Program-made: the position numbers and the translations under genes
The notes under the pieces: model-generated
The model's database searches: none
Told to the model about the DNA's origin: nothing
The model's input: only the letters and a program-made list of their open reading frames with translations
Source of the DNA: JBNKFQ01 sp050289385
Lineage (GTDB): Bacteria > Pseudomonadota > Gammaproteobacteria > Pseudomonadales > Porticoccaceae
Reading direction: 5' to 3'
Assembly (NCBI GenBank): GCA_050289385.1
Contig: JBNKFQ010000206.1
Coordinates: 1 to 27,140, forward strand
Length of the DNA: 27,140 bases
Shown here: piece after piece, positions 16,969 through 26,000 of the stretch
How positions within the stretch are numbered: position 1 is the first letter of the stretch
How the letters are laid out: each line of letters begins with the position of its first letter

Positions 16969-18933
16969 ATGAGAAAATCAACGTTCGTTTTATTATTTTT
17001 TTTATTTAATTCGTTTTTATCTACTGTCTCCGCTCAAATTGAGCAGAATGTGTTGAGTGAGGTAACATCTACCATAGAGACCAGAGACGTTCCGAATATG
17101 GATGAACAGGACGTAAAGGCATTCTTCGATGGCTTAATCACCGGGCAACTTGAAGCATTGAATATTGTCGGAGCCACTCTCGCCGTAGTGAAAGACGGGG
17201 AACTGCTGTATGCGCAGGGTTACGGCTACGCTGACCTGGAGAACAAGATCCCGGTAGACGCAGACAGGACTTTGTTTCGTATTGGATCTGCAGCGAAGTT
17301 ATTTACCTACACGGCCATCATGCAACTGGTTGAACAGGGTATGCTGGACCTCAATGCGGATGTAAATCAATACCTGACAAAATTCAAGATCCCGGACACA
17401 TACCCCGAACCTGTCCGCGTTCGTCATCTGTTAACACACACAGCCGGCTTTGAGGACTCCTTTATAGGCATATTCGATTTTACACCGGAACATCTGATCC
17501 CGATGGGGGACTTTCTGGCAAAGACTTTCCCAAAACGGGTACGTCCGCCTGGAGAGTATTCCGCTTATTCTAATTATTCGGTTGCCCTGGCCGGGTATAT
17601 AGTGGAAATCGTGTCGGGGATGCCGTTTGATGATTATATTGATGAGCATATATTTAAACCGCTGGGAATGCATCATTCCACATTTAGAGAACCTGTCCCC
17701 GAAAGGTTGCTAAAAGATGTGTCCAAGGGCTATAGCCACCAGATGTTGAATGATAGTTTTAAACAGGAGAACTTTGAATATATCCACAAAATAGCGCCTG
17801 CAGGTGGCGCCTCGAATACCGCAACGGATATGGCAAATTTTATGATCGCCCATCTGCAATATGGCCGGTTCGGTGATATTCGTATTTTACAGGAATCAAC
17901 TGCAAAAAAGATGCATAGCGCGTTGTATAGTAAACACCCCAAAATCGGCGCCATGGCCCATGGTTTTTATCAGATGAGATACAACGGCGTTAATATGATC
18001 GGACATGGTGGTGATACGAACTTCTTCCATTCGAATTTGGTTCTATTGCCTGAATATAATATCGGCGTCTTTATGTCTTTTAATACTGCCGATTCGGCCG
18101 CCATAAGAGAAACCACGATGATGGCGTTTCTTGACCGTTATTTTCCCGCCACTGCCCCTCCATCACCAGCACCAGCGGGGGACTTCGCCGCCAGGGCTGA
18201 ACGATATGTCGGTAACTATGCCGACCTGCGCCGGTCGGAGACGACGTTTACCAAAGCGATGGGATTACTTGACGGCATCAGCGTTCGAGCCGGAAAGGAT
18301 GACACCCTTCAGATAAAGATGGGGATAATGCCGGGAACTCTGTCCTATGCCGAGATTGGGCCAGATGTTTTTCAGCTTGTTTCCCCTTCGCATCGGCTGT
18401 CACTTTTAGCAAATACCATTGCTTTCGGCACTGACGACAAAGGCGATATCAATGCGTTGTTTTTGGCGCCTTTTATGCATGCGGTAAAACTCGATTGGTT
18501 CGAGTCGCCGGCCTTGCATAAGTTATTGTTACGAGTCTTTACGTTCATTTTCATTTTTATGCTAATCAGCGCATTCAGACAACGTAAGAATGTCTTGCCT
18601 TCGGCGCCGGCAAGCAAAATTTTTCCGCGTCTGTTGTGTGTGACAAGTGTTTTAAATATCTTTTTCCCCAGTCTGTTTCTTGTCGCGTTCGCTGTCAATA
18701 TGGGCACAATGTTTTCATCCCATGAACTAACTTTTGTATTGATCCCTATCACGTTAACCATCCCGTTAGTATCGCTGGGTCTGACATTGGCATTGATAGT
18801 CTTTGCAATAAAGTCCTGGCGAGATAGTGAATGGAGCCGTAAACGCAGGCTGTTTTACAGTGTGGTGACGGGTGCTTCTGCGGTTAATCTCCTGATACTG
18901 AATTTTTGGAATCTGATCGGTTATCACTACTAA
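16969..18933 (+). CDS. Exported beta-lactamase-like serine hydrolase with C-terminal membrane domain
   Basis: A 654-residue member of the class C beta-lactamase / D-aminopeptidase family (DUF-type beta-lactamase domain). A signal peptide (RKSTFVLLFFLFNSFLSTVSA) is followed by the catalytic domain with SxxK at Ser107-AAK110, YxN at Tyr200-Ser-Asn202, and HGG at His346 in place of KTG. The C-terminal third has about four membrane helices (about residues 515-654), a layout seen in esterase-like or peptide-processing members rather than in resistance enzymes. ATG 16969 starts the signal peptide; its GGAAGG is 15 nt away, which is far. A broken D-aminoacylase follows, suggesting an old pathway for D-amino-acid-containing peptides. 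Confidence 0.88.
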   Translation: MRKSTFVLLFFLFNSFLSTVSAQIEQNVLSEVTSTIETRDVPNMDEQDVKAFFDGLITGQLEALNIVGATLAVVKDGELLYAQGYGYADLENKIPVDADRTLFRIGSAAKLFTYTAIMQLVEQGMLDLNADVNQYLTKFKIPDTYPEPVRVRHLLTHTAGFEDSFIGIFDFTPEHLIPMGDFLAKTFPKRVRPPGEYSAYSNYSVALAGYIVEIVSGMPFDDYIDEHIFKPLGMHHSTFREPVPERLLKDVSKGYSHQMLNDSFKQENFEYIHKIAPAGGASNTATDMANFMIAHLQYGRFGDIRILQESTAKKMHSALYSKHPKIGAMAHGFYQMRYNGVNMIGHGGDTNFFHSNLVLLPEYNIGVFMSFNTADSAAIRETTMMAFLDRYFPATAPPSPAPAGDFAARAERYVGNYADLRRSETTFTKAMGLLDGISVRAGKDDTLQIKMGIMPGTLSYAEIGPDVFQLVSPSHRLSLLANTIAFGTDDKGDINALFLAPFMHAVKLDWFESPALHKLLLRVFTFIFIFMLISAFRQRKNVLPSAPASKIFPRLLCVTSVLNIFFPSLFLVAFAVNMGTMFSSHELTFVLIPITLTIPLVSLGLTLALIVFAIKSWRDSEWSRKRRLFYSVVTGASAVNLLILNFWNLIGYHY

Positions 18934-19058
18934 TTAAAAATACGTTTCTATATGGAGATAAGGAGGTTCCTATTGTTAACGGCGAAATGAGCAGAAAATA
19001 TTTTTATATAAAAACAATTGCAGGTTTATTACTTACTCATAACAGCCATAAAAATCCT

Positions 19059-19251
19059 ATGAAGATATTTTCTAAATACATAAGTTTGACTTTAATAATT
19101 TTTATCTGCTCGACGAATTATGTTCAGTTTGTTAATGCTGCCGAGCAAACAGTACACCTTGTCGGACATTACGACACCATCATTCGATGGCGGTGCGGTG
19201 TATGACGGCAGCGGCGGCGCGGTCATTGCCGCCGACGTTGGCAGGTTGTAA
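19059..19251 (+). pseudogene. 5' remnant of an exported N-acyl-D-amino-acid deacylase-like gene
   Basis: The ATG at 19059 begins a signal peptide (MKIFSKYISLTLIIFICS onward to VNAA) followed by YDTIIR. Then the frame shifts by one base: an extra T at about 19188 must be skipped to give GGAVYDGSGGAVIAADVG, the normal N-terminal strand of amidohydrolase-family D-aminoacylases. Three codons later the similarity ends, just before the AraC remnant. Only the first 65 codons or so of a gene of roughly 500 codons remain. A strong Shine-Dalgarno-like AAGGAGG at about 18960 lies 90 bp upstream and is not properly placed for this ATG. Confidence 0.6.
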
Positions 19252-19300
19252 GTCCCTTAGCCTTATGCATGTCTCCATTTGTCGCTCCATTCACCGTCAT

Positions 19301-19588
19301 TACATCAGCCAGGCGCACTTTCCCGTGTTCAGGGGACCGAACCAGCACAACGATCGCGAAAATCTCAAGGCCCAGTTCTATATCGAAGTACATTACACGG
19401 AGGATCTCGGTGTCGAGCAGGTGGCAAAGCGTGTGAATATGAGCAGGCGCAACTTGGTGCGCCGCTTCAAACAGGCCACCCACCATACGCCGCTGGAATA
19501 CATCCAGCGGGTCAAGATCAAGGTGGCCAGGAAGGCAATGCAAAACAGCCTCACTCAATCCCCTATGGCATCGGTTACTGGACAATAG
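19301..19588 (+). pseudogene. Internal fragment of an AraC/GlxA-type regulator
   Basis: The frame gives HFPVFRGPNQHND, then LGVEQVAKRVNMSRRNLVRR and FKQATHHTPLEYIQRVKI, the linker and first helix-turn-helix of AraC-family regulators of GlxA type. The N-terminal ligand domain is missing, and the second helix-turn-helix is lost where the sequence runs into the 3' end of the glutathione transferase gene at about 19555. No start codon with a sensible N-terminus exists. Confidence 0.68.
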
Positions 19589-20181
19589 GTTGCCTTAAAG
19601 CTCCGCAAGTTTGTCAGATCCTGATACCATTGCTGAATGGCAGGATAGGCATCCAACGGATAGCGCGCTTGTTCGAGATCAGAGAGGCTGGTGGCGGCAG
19701 CGATGTCGGCCAGGGTAATCTGCTCGCCGGCCAGATGCGATTGCTTTTCAAGTGCGGTATTCATGACCGGCAGGATTTGAGACAACCAACCTTTCGCTTC
19801 CTCGATTTTCTGCGGATCTCCCCGTTCGCCGAAAACCAATGTATGCAAAAAGACTTTGCCCACCTCGATGCCCAATCGGGTATGTACCCAGTCCAGCCAG
19901 GCATCGACTCTCGCCCGCGCCTCGAGCGCCTTCGGGTACCAGGTTTCCTGACCGTATTTATCGGCAAGGTACCGCATAATGGTATGAGACTCGTTCAACA
20001 CAAACCCGCCGTCGTCGATCACCGGCACCTTGCCGTTGGGGTTCAGGGCAAGAACCTCGGGCCGGTGTTGTTCACCGTCCATCAGGTTGACCGACTTATA
20101 GGTGTAATCGATCCCTGCTTCGTCACAAAAAATTCGTACCCGGCGCGTGTGGCAAGAGAGAGGTGAGCCGTAAAGAATCAT
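19555..20181 (-). CDS. Glutathione S-transferase
   Basis: A 208-residue enzyme with an N-terminal thioredoxin-like domain: ILYGSPLSCHTRRVRIFCDE, the cis-Pro stretch NPNGKVPVIDDGGF, and the glutathione-binding NESHTIMRYLADKY. A helical C-terminal domain contains LAGEQITLADIAAATSLSDL, the N-capping motif of the family. It resembles the theta/beta-like bacterial transferases; the second substrate is unknown. The ATG at 20181 has AAGGAA 8 nt upstream. A promoter element like the one before the YciI gene lies 66 bp upstream, so the gene is probably part of the ECF sigma regulon rather than only a follower of the sigma gene. The last 34 bp overlap the AraC remnant. Confidence 0.88.
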   Translation of the reverse strand: MILYGSPLSCHTRRVRIFCDEAGIDYTYKSVNLMDGEQHRPEVLALNPNGKVPVIDDGGFVLNESHTIMRYLADKYGQETWYPKALEARARVDAWLDWVHTRLGIEVGKVFLHTLVFGERGDPQKIEEAKGWLSQILPVMNTALEKQSHLAGEQITLADIAAATSLSDLEQARYPLDAYPAIQQWYQDLTNLRSFKATYCPVTDAIGD

Positions 20182-20225
20182 CGCATTTGTTCCTTTCGTT
20201 CAGAGTGAATAGTAGGTGTTCTCTA

Positions 20226-20252
20226 AACGAACGAGCCGATTGCGAATCGACA
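20226..20252 (-). promoter_or_regulatory. ECF42-type promoter before the glutathione transferase gene
   Basis: On the minus strand TGTCGA (20247-20252) is followed after 17 bp by CGTT (20226-20229) and then TAGAGA. The same arrangement, TGTCGA-N17-CGTC with TATAGAGA after it, precedes the YciI gene. TGTCGA is, as I recall, the reported -35 element for ECF42 sigma factors. Confidence 0.55.
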
Positions 20253-20268
20253 TCGGAAACACATTTTT

Positions 20269-21552
20269 TTATGTGCCCTGCCTTTTCTCCGAACAGGTTC
20301 GTTGCAGTCGCCGCTCCAGCAGTCGTCGTTCGGGCTCGGTACAGCGTCGGGTCAGTGCCTGTTCGTAATAGAGGCTTGCCTGATTCCATCGGCCCATTTG
20401 TTCGTTGAGACGGCCCAGCACGGCGAAAACCAGATGATAGTTACCGAGCACGGCCTCCTGCGAGAGTTTCTCGATCTCGTCGATCGCAGTGGCGGGACCT
20501 AGCAGCTGGGAACGCGCGACGGCGCGATGAAACGCCAACAATGGTGATGGCCGCAACCGATACAAAGCGTCGTAGAGTTCGACGATCTCTTCAAAGTCCG
20601 TTTCCTCGAACGAGGGTGCCCGGGCGTGACAAGCAGCGATTCCCGCTTCCAGATGGTAAGTGGAGATTGCGTCGCCGCCAGCGCTTTGCTCCAGGTGAAG
20701 GAAGGCACGGTTGACCAGGGCGTGATCCCAGCGCGCGCGATCCTGGTCGGCCAGTGTCACCAACTCGCCGTTTTTGTCCAGGCGCGCCGGGAAACGGGCA
20801 GCGTGGAAGAACATCAGGGCCATTAACGCGTGGCAGGCAGGCAAGCCGGTCTCCGGACGGGAAACAACGAGTTGACAAAGGCGCATGGCTTCCCGGGCGA
20901 CCTCCAGCCGCACCAGGTCGGTGCCCGAGTGGGCAAGATAACCCTCATTGAACCACAGATAGAGGACACTCAAGAGCGAGTCGATACGCTCCGCAAGTGC
21001 CGGACCCGCCGGTACTTCAAAGGCGATGCGCGCCTTGCGGATTTGACGCTTCGCCCTGACGACCCGCTGTGCGATGGCGGCCGGTTTCGCCAACAGGGCG
21101 GCGGCAATTTCATTGACACTGAACCCGGCAACCGTACTTAGCGCCAGAGGTCCACGCGCGTTCGCCGGGATCCGCGGGTCGCAGCAAAGTAATAGCAACC
21201 CGAGCACATCGTCCGCGACTTCCCCACGCAGGACAGTGGAATCCTCCTCCGCCATCCAATTCCATTCGTGCAGCAATCGAGCCGAGATCCGGTCACCCAA
21301 CGCCCTGTGCCGAAGCGCATCAATTGCCCGGTGTTTCGCCGTCTCGACCAACCAGGCTGAGGGATTGGCGGGAATGCCCGTGTAAGGCCAGGTTTCCAGT
21401 GCCCGCAGCAGCGAGTCCTGTACCACTTCTTCGACCAGATCAATCTGTTCCGGTCCGAAGATCCGCGTCAAGGTCGCGGTCATCATCCCCGCCCGGTGGC
21501 GAAAAAGGTGATCGACCAGCTCACCGACGCGAGCCGGGGTCGGTTCATTCAA
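20269..21552 (-). CDS. ECF42-type RNA polymerase sigma factor with TPR-like C-terminal domain
   Basis: A 427-residue ECF sigma factor. Region 2 is visible as TLTRIFGPEQIDLVEEVVQD, then ETWPYTGIPANPSAWLVETA and KHRAIDALRHRA. Region 4 follows as ALSTVAGFSVNEIAAALLAK and IAQRVVRAKRQIRKA. A long C-terminal extension, with LYLWFNEGY, CHALMALMFFHAARFPARLD and repeat-like helices to YYEQALTRRC, is typical of the ECF42 group, which has no anti-sigma factor and is linked to YciI/DGPF proteins. I place the start at TTG 21552: GAGG lies 6 nt upstream and the gene overlaps the YciI stop by 8 bp. The frame is open further upstream inside the YciI gene but codes for nothing conserved. Confidence 0.9.
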   Translation of the reverse strand: MNEPTPARVGELVDHLFRHRAGMMTATLTRIFGPEQIDLVEEVVQDSLLRALETWPYTGIPANPSAWLVETAKHRAIDALRHRALGDRISARLLHEWNWMAEEDSTVLRGEVADDVLGLLLLCCDPRIPANARGPLALSTVAGFSVNEIAAALLAKPAAIAQRVVRAKRQIRKARIAFEVPAGPALAERIDSLLSVLYLWFNEGYLAHSGTDLVRLEVAREAMRLCQLVVSRPETGLPACHALMALMFFHAARFPARLDKNGELVTLADQDRARWDHALVNRAFLHLEQSAGGDAISTYHLEAGIAACHARAPSFEETDFEEIVELYDALYRLRPSPLLAFHRAVARSQLLGPATAIDEIEKLSQEAVLGNYHLVFAVLGRLNEQMGRWNQASLYYEQALTRRCTEPERRLLERRLQRTCSEKRQGT

Positions 21553-21889
21553 ACTCCACCTCGCGAATCTCGAGTGTGCCGTACTCGAAATGGGGTGTAT
21601 CCCGCGCCAACTCGACCGCATGATCGTAATTGTCCGCTTCGATGAGGAAGTATCCGGCAAGCAACTCCTTGCCTTCAATATAGGGGCCATCCACAACCTG
21701 AAGCTCGCCGTCGACCCGGCGCAGGGTGCGAGCGCTGGAATGCAGCTTCCTGCCCTCGATATAGCGATTCTGGGCTTCGAGGCGCCGACGCCAATCGGTG
21801 TACTTTTGGATAATCCGCTGCATCTCCTCGGGACTTACATCGCGATGCGCCAATGAGGGCTGCTGCATGAGGAACATGTATTTGGGCAT
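21545..21889 (-). CDS. YciI/DGPF-family protein, partner of the ECF42 sigma factor
   Basis: A 114-residue protein of the YCII-related (DGPF) family: KYMFLMQQPS at the start, a central VDGPYIEGKELLAGYFLIEA with DGPY in place of the name-giving DGPF, and DHAVELARDTPHF near the end. Family members are found next to ECF42 sigma genes and are their usual targets; the biochemical role is not settled. AAGGAG lies 7 nt before the ATG at 21889. The 3' end overlaps the sigma gene start, so the two are translationally coupled. The promoter at 21925-21951 suggests positive feedback by the sigma factor. Confidence 0.9.
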   Translation of the reverse strand: MPKYMFLMQQPSLAHRDVSPEEMQRIIQKYTDWRRRLEAQNRYIEGRKLHSSARTLRRVDGELQVVDGPYIEGKELLAGYFLIEADNYDHAVELARDTPHFEYGTLEIREVEFE

Positions 21890-21924
21890 GGAATGAACTC
21901 CTTTTGGTTGATTGTCTCTCTATA

Positions 21925-21951
21925 GACGGATGACGCTCACTCAAATCGACA
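21925..21951 (-). promoter_or_regulatory. ECF42-type autoregulatory promoter before the YciI-sigma operon
   Basis: On the minus strand TGTCGA (21946-21951), 17 bp, then CGTC (21925-21928) followed by TATAGAGA. This is the expected kind of element for an ECF42 sigma factor and would give a leader of about 25-30 nt before the ATG at 21889. Confidence 0.68.
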
Positions 21952-22100
21952 AGTGTCAGTTGCTCGCGATATAAATACAGTATACCGGCGAATACTCCCA
22001 AGACACTCTAGGGGCTGTTGATCTTTCCCATTTCTAACGATTCATTCCGTCTTGCATTCGGTCCAGCTCAACGTTTGGGTACGGACATCATCGGCAGGAT

Positions 22101-22280
22101 TTATCGCTCTATGACGATTTTCCCGGTTATCTCGGCCGTTATGGTGGGTGCCGCGGAAAGTGCCTTATTATGGTGCTCCCGGATTTTTGCCGCTGACAGA
22201 TGAGCTTTTTCATGAGTCGTATGCGCATCCGCTACCATCTGCATGGTGTAGCCCAATCCGGTGGCAATATAAGTGCTGAA
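22101..22280 (-). pseudogene. C-terminal remnant of an isochorismatase-like cysteine hydrolase
   Basis: About 60 codons: TGLGYTMQMVADAHTTHEKA, then HLSAAKIREHHNKAL. This is the conserved C-terminal helix region of isochorismatase-family hydrolases (typical form: DAHTT followed by L-A-x-I-I-x-HHN). The catalytic Asp, Lys and Cys would lie upstream and are missing. The segment abuts the end of the GFA gene, whose TGA overlaps an ATG here (TGATG); that overlap is probably a by-product of the junction rather than a designed gene start. Confidence 0.6.
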
Positions 22281-22282
22281 CA

Positions 22283-22678
22283 TCACGCTGGCCACTCCGC
22301 GAATTGCGGTGCGCAACCGCCGATATGATCCCAGGGCGCCTTGGAGTCGACAAAGATATGCTCGCCGATTTCAATGCCGGGGTCGCCGTTGAAGGTGCCA
22401 AGGGTGATGCCCATGACCTGCCCCTTATAAAGCCCGCACAGAGTCGATCCGCAGGTGCCGCAAAAACCAATCCCCCAGCCCTCTTGGGAGGTGTATTGCC
22501 GTAACTGGTCCTCCCCGGACACCCAGCGAAACGACTCGGGCGACGACAGTTCGGCGAAGGTGGACGAAGCGCCGCTGAACGCCTTGCGGCAGCGGGAGCA
22601 GTGACAAGCCCGGGCCCGGCTCAGTGGCGCGTTGATTTCGTAGCGGAGGACTCTGCAAAAACATTCTCCCGTAAGCAT
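22283..22678 (-). CDS. GFA-family (glutathione-dependent formaldehyde-activating-like) zinc protein
   Basis: A 131-residue protein of the GFA/CENP-V fold. Zinc cysteines are visible as GECFCRVLRYEI, ACHCSRCRKAFSG and FCGTCGSTLCG, followed by GTFNGDPGIEIGEHIFVDSK and APWDHI, the usual C-terminal stretch. Proteins of this family are often annotated as formaldehyde-activating, but most are uncharacterised. The ATG at 22678 has AGAGGAAG about 8 nt upstream; this ribosome-binding site belongs to the sequence duplicated at 26482-26703. The gene lies just downstream of a YcaQ 3' remnant in the same direction. Confidence 0.88.
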   Translation of the reverse strand: MLTGECFCRVLRYEINAPLSRARACHCSRCRKAFSGASSTFAELSSPESFRWVSGEDQLRQYTSQEGWGIGFCGTCGSTLCGLYKGQVMGITLGTFNGDPGIEIGEHIFVDSKAPWDHIGGCAPQFAEWPA

Positions 22679-22680
22679 AG

Positions 22681-22909
22681 GGATCTTCCTCTTTTCATGA
22701 CTTAAAAGGTTAGTGAACAGTACCGGCCCGGCGACGGCGTGCTTTACCGATAACACGTTCGTCGAGCTGCGGGCACCGGTTGAAGTCGGCGAACCCTTTC
22801 AGTTCGTCGCGTAGCGCGGAAAGGAACCGATCCCGGTCAAGTGGACCCGCTTCCAGGTGCAGGCTCAACACCTCGAGGCGCTACTCAGCCCAATGCGCCT
22901 ACTTTATCA
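22681..22909. repeat. Direct repeat, copy A (YcaQ 3' end plus ribosome-binding site)
   Basis: About 225 bp nearly identical (by eye roughly 85-90%) to 26482-26703 in the same orientation. It covers the 3' end of a YcaQ-like gene, the short spacer and the AAAAGAGGA ribosome-binding region of the next gene. The similarity stops at about 22909. The 95 bp from there to the ileS stop has only an unrecognised open stretch on the plus strand. Confidence 0.85.
22710..22900 (-). pseudogene. 3' remnant of a YcaQ-like gene
   Basis: Read on the minus strand it gives LEVLSLHLEAGPLDRDRF, then ELKGFADFNRCPQLDERVIG and ends ARRRRAGTVH with TAA at 22710-22712. It is parallel to the end of the YcaQ-like protein at 26512. 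Only the last 60 codons or so are present. A TAG interrupts the frame at the upstream edge (AE-stop-RLEV where copy B has AERRFEV). Confidence 0.82.
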
Positions 22910-23004
22910 AGAAGCTCTAATTTCGGCATGGATGAACTGCTGGAAACTGTGAATAATTCCATCCAGAAAGGCAGACGCCGCCAGACAACATCCTGATGGC
23001 TTGA

Positions 23005-26000
23005 TTACCCTTTTCCGGTAACCTCGATCTCAAGACTGATCGAATCACCCTCAATATCGAACTCAAGCGGGAGTCGCTCGACAGATGCCTGGGCATCCAC
23101 CGCCAGTGTTTCCTTCATGATGTAATCCCGGTGCTGCTCGAAGGCGTCCTTGAGAGAGCCTTCGGCATTGACCTTCAACCTGATCCTGTCGCTGACATTG
23201 AATCCGAGATCCTTGCGGGACTTCTGGATCCTGTTGACGACCTCCCGGGCGAGTCCTTCCTTCACAAGGGCGTCATCGAGCGTGCAGTCCATGTCGATGG
23301 ATACATACCTATCCGAGACGGCGTTTGTACCTTCCCTTGCTTCCCGGAAGACCAGGATTTCTTCGGCACTGAACTGTTCTCCATCTATCTCCATCTGTCC
23401 CTCGTCCTGGAAGGCGTCAATGGTCTCTGAATCCAGCGCCTCGATCTTCGCCTTGAAATCCTTGAACCGCTTACCGAGACGCTTGCCCAGCACGGGAGAG
23501 TTTGGCTTGGAGAACAGGTGAATGTAGTCCTGCTCCTCGGTTGAGTAGTTAATCTCCTTGGCGTTGAGTTCCGCCTTCAGGTAGTCCCCAAGACGAGAAA
23601 TCTCATCCAGCAGGGCAGTATCACGATGCAACACCGTGATGGCGGCAACCGGGAACCTGGTCTTCAACTTCTCCTGGTTACGCTTCTGTCGACCCAGCAG
23701 GATAATGTGCTGCATCCGGGTGACGGCCTGTTCCAGCAAAGGCTTGATGCGATGCTCGCTGGCTTCCGGGTAGGTACAGAGATGAACAGAGGCAGGCAAA
23801 TCTTCCGGGGCCATTTCCCTCAGCTGCCTGTAGATGGTCTCTGATAGGAAGGGAGCAAATGGCGCCATGGAAATACTGAGTTCCAGGATGGTGGCATAGA
23901 GCGTCTGGTAGGCATCAAGCTTGTCCCCGTTCTCGTCTTCCATCCAGAAGCGCGAACGGTTCAGCCGTATATACCAGTTGGTCAGGTCCGCGATGAACTC
24001 GAACAGCGCCGGCACCACGTTGTACAGCCGGTAGCCTGCCATTTCCTGCGCGATGTTGGCCTTCAATGACTCAAGCCGAGACAGTATCCACTGATCCATG
24101 ATGTTGTCCGAATCCTTCCGGGCGGGGTCGGGACGCCAGTTGTCGATCCGGGTGTAGGTGTTAAGGAACCTGAACGCGTTGAGCCACGGCAGCAGGGCAC
24201 GGCGAACCATGTCCTTGACCCCGCTATCGGCGAACCGCTGTTCCTCCGCCTTTACGAGTCCGGAATTGATGAGGTATAGGCGTAGTGCATCGGCACCATA
24301 CTCTTCCATCAGCTCATCCGGTGGCGTGTAGTTCTTGAGTCTCTTCGACATTTTCTTGCAGTCTTCGGCCATGACGATGCCGTTCACGATGACGTTCTTG
24401 AACGGGTGAGTACCGAAGAGCGCAGTGCCGAGAACGATCAGTGTATAAAACCAGCCACGGGTCTGGTCCAGGCCTTCGGCGATGAATTCCGCAGGGAAAC
24501 CCCGCTCAAAGAGCGATTCGTTCCCGAATGGATAGTGAAGCTGTGCATAGGGCATCGACCCGGATTCGAACCAGCAATCGAGGACTTCCTCGATCCGGTG
24601 GTAGGTCCCGGCTTCGCCTTCCTTCGTAAAGGTCAGCGGGTCTACGTTCTCCCTGTGCAGGTCATCCAGTTCCGGCCTGCCGGTGAGCGCGGCGAGTTCT
24701 TCCCTGGAGCCGACGCAGTGCATGTTGCCAGTCTCATCATTGATCCAGATTGGCAGGGGTGTGCCCCAGTAGCGGTTCCTTGAAATTGCCCAGTCGATCG
24801 CACCTTCCAGCCAGTTGCCCATGCGGCCGGCCTTGATGTGGCCGGGTACCCAGTTGATTTGCTGGTTGGCGGCAACCAACTGGTCCCGCATCTGCTCGAC
24901 TTTTACATACCAGGAGTCAATGGTCCTGTAGATGATTGGCGTATCGCTGCGCGGGCAGAAAGGATAGGAGTGCACGATCACATCCTGAATATAGAGCTGA
25001 TCTTTTTCTTTCAGGTGGCGGATGATGTGCTTGTCCGCTTCCTTGACGTACATGCCGGCGAAGTCGGAGACCTCCTCGCTGAACGCCCCGGTCATGTCTA
25101 CCGGGCAGACAATCGCATTGATGCCGGCGGCTTTCAGTATCCGGAAGTCGTCCTCACCGAAGGCAGGTGCCTGGTGAACGACGCCGGTACCGCTTTCGGT
25201 GGAGACGTAGTCATCCTCAACCACCACGAACGCACCTTCTGATTCGAATTCAGAAAAGTAGGGGAACAGGGGCTCGTACCGCAAGCCGACCAGGTCAGCG
25301 CCCTTGAATTCAGAGATAACGTCCAGCGTCTTTGTTTTACTGAGTGCTTCCAGTCTTTCCCTGGCCACGATGATCCTGCGGCCGGATGCTTCATCCAGGG
25401 CCTCGACGTAATCAATGTTGTGGCCGACACAAAGTGCGAGATTGGATGGCAGTGTCCAGGGGGTAGTGGTCCAGGCAGCGATGTACCGGTCTTCACCCTT
25501 CAGCTTGAAAAGTACCGTGACAGCCGGATCCTGGACTTCCTGGTAGTTCGAGCCCGCCTCGAAATTCGACAGGACGGTGCCCAGGGCAGTGGAGAAAGGT
25601 ACGACTTTCTCACCACGGTAGATGAGGTCCTTTTCCCAAAGCTGCTTGATGACCCACCAGACAGACTCCATGTACCAGGGTTCCATGGTCTTGTAGTCGT
25701 GCTCAAAATCGACCCACCGGCCAATCCGGTTGATCGTTTTCTCCCATTCAGCCGTGTAGCGTTGGACGATGCCACGACATTCATCGTTGTAACCCTTGAT
25801 GCCGAGCTTTTCCACGGCCTTTGCGGATGACATGCCGAGAGCCTTGTCGATCTCCTGCTCTATGGGCAGTCCGTGGCAGTCCCAGCCGAAGCGGCGCTGC
25901 ACGTATCGACCTTTCATCGTCCAGTAGCGGGGTACGACATCCTTGATGGTGGACGCAACCAGATGGCCGTGGTGCGGCAGACCGGTGGCAAATGGGGGAC

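Noticed and set aside
16948..16972. Five-codon ORF (ATG at 16955) ending in ATGA with the beta-lactamase-like gene
   Set aside because: The GGAAGG is only 1 nt from its ATG, too close for initiation, so the overlap is probably chance.
18959..18990. Strong AAGGAGG followed by a five-codon TTG ORF overlapping an ATG by ATGA
   Set aside because: The downstream gene is a broken remnant with a signal peptide starting much later, so a functional coupling cannot be supported.
20255..20285. Hairpin CACAT/ATGTG as terminator of the sigma gene
   Set aside because: The stem is five weak pairs with an A-rich loop and no proper U tract.
21990..22030. CTAGGGGCTGTTGATC as an insertion-sequence end
   Set aside because: It is reminiscent of some IS5-type ends, but no partner inverted repeat or transposase fragment was seen.
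22100..22285. TGATG overlap between the GFA gene and a 60-codon ORF as a coupled two-gene operon
   Set aside because: The ORF reads as the tail of an isochorismatase-like protein without its catalytic part, so the overlap is better explained as a junction.
22910..23004. Plus-strand open stretch ending QKGRRRQTTS as a transposase tail
   Set aside because: It is too short and I could not assign a family.
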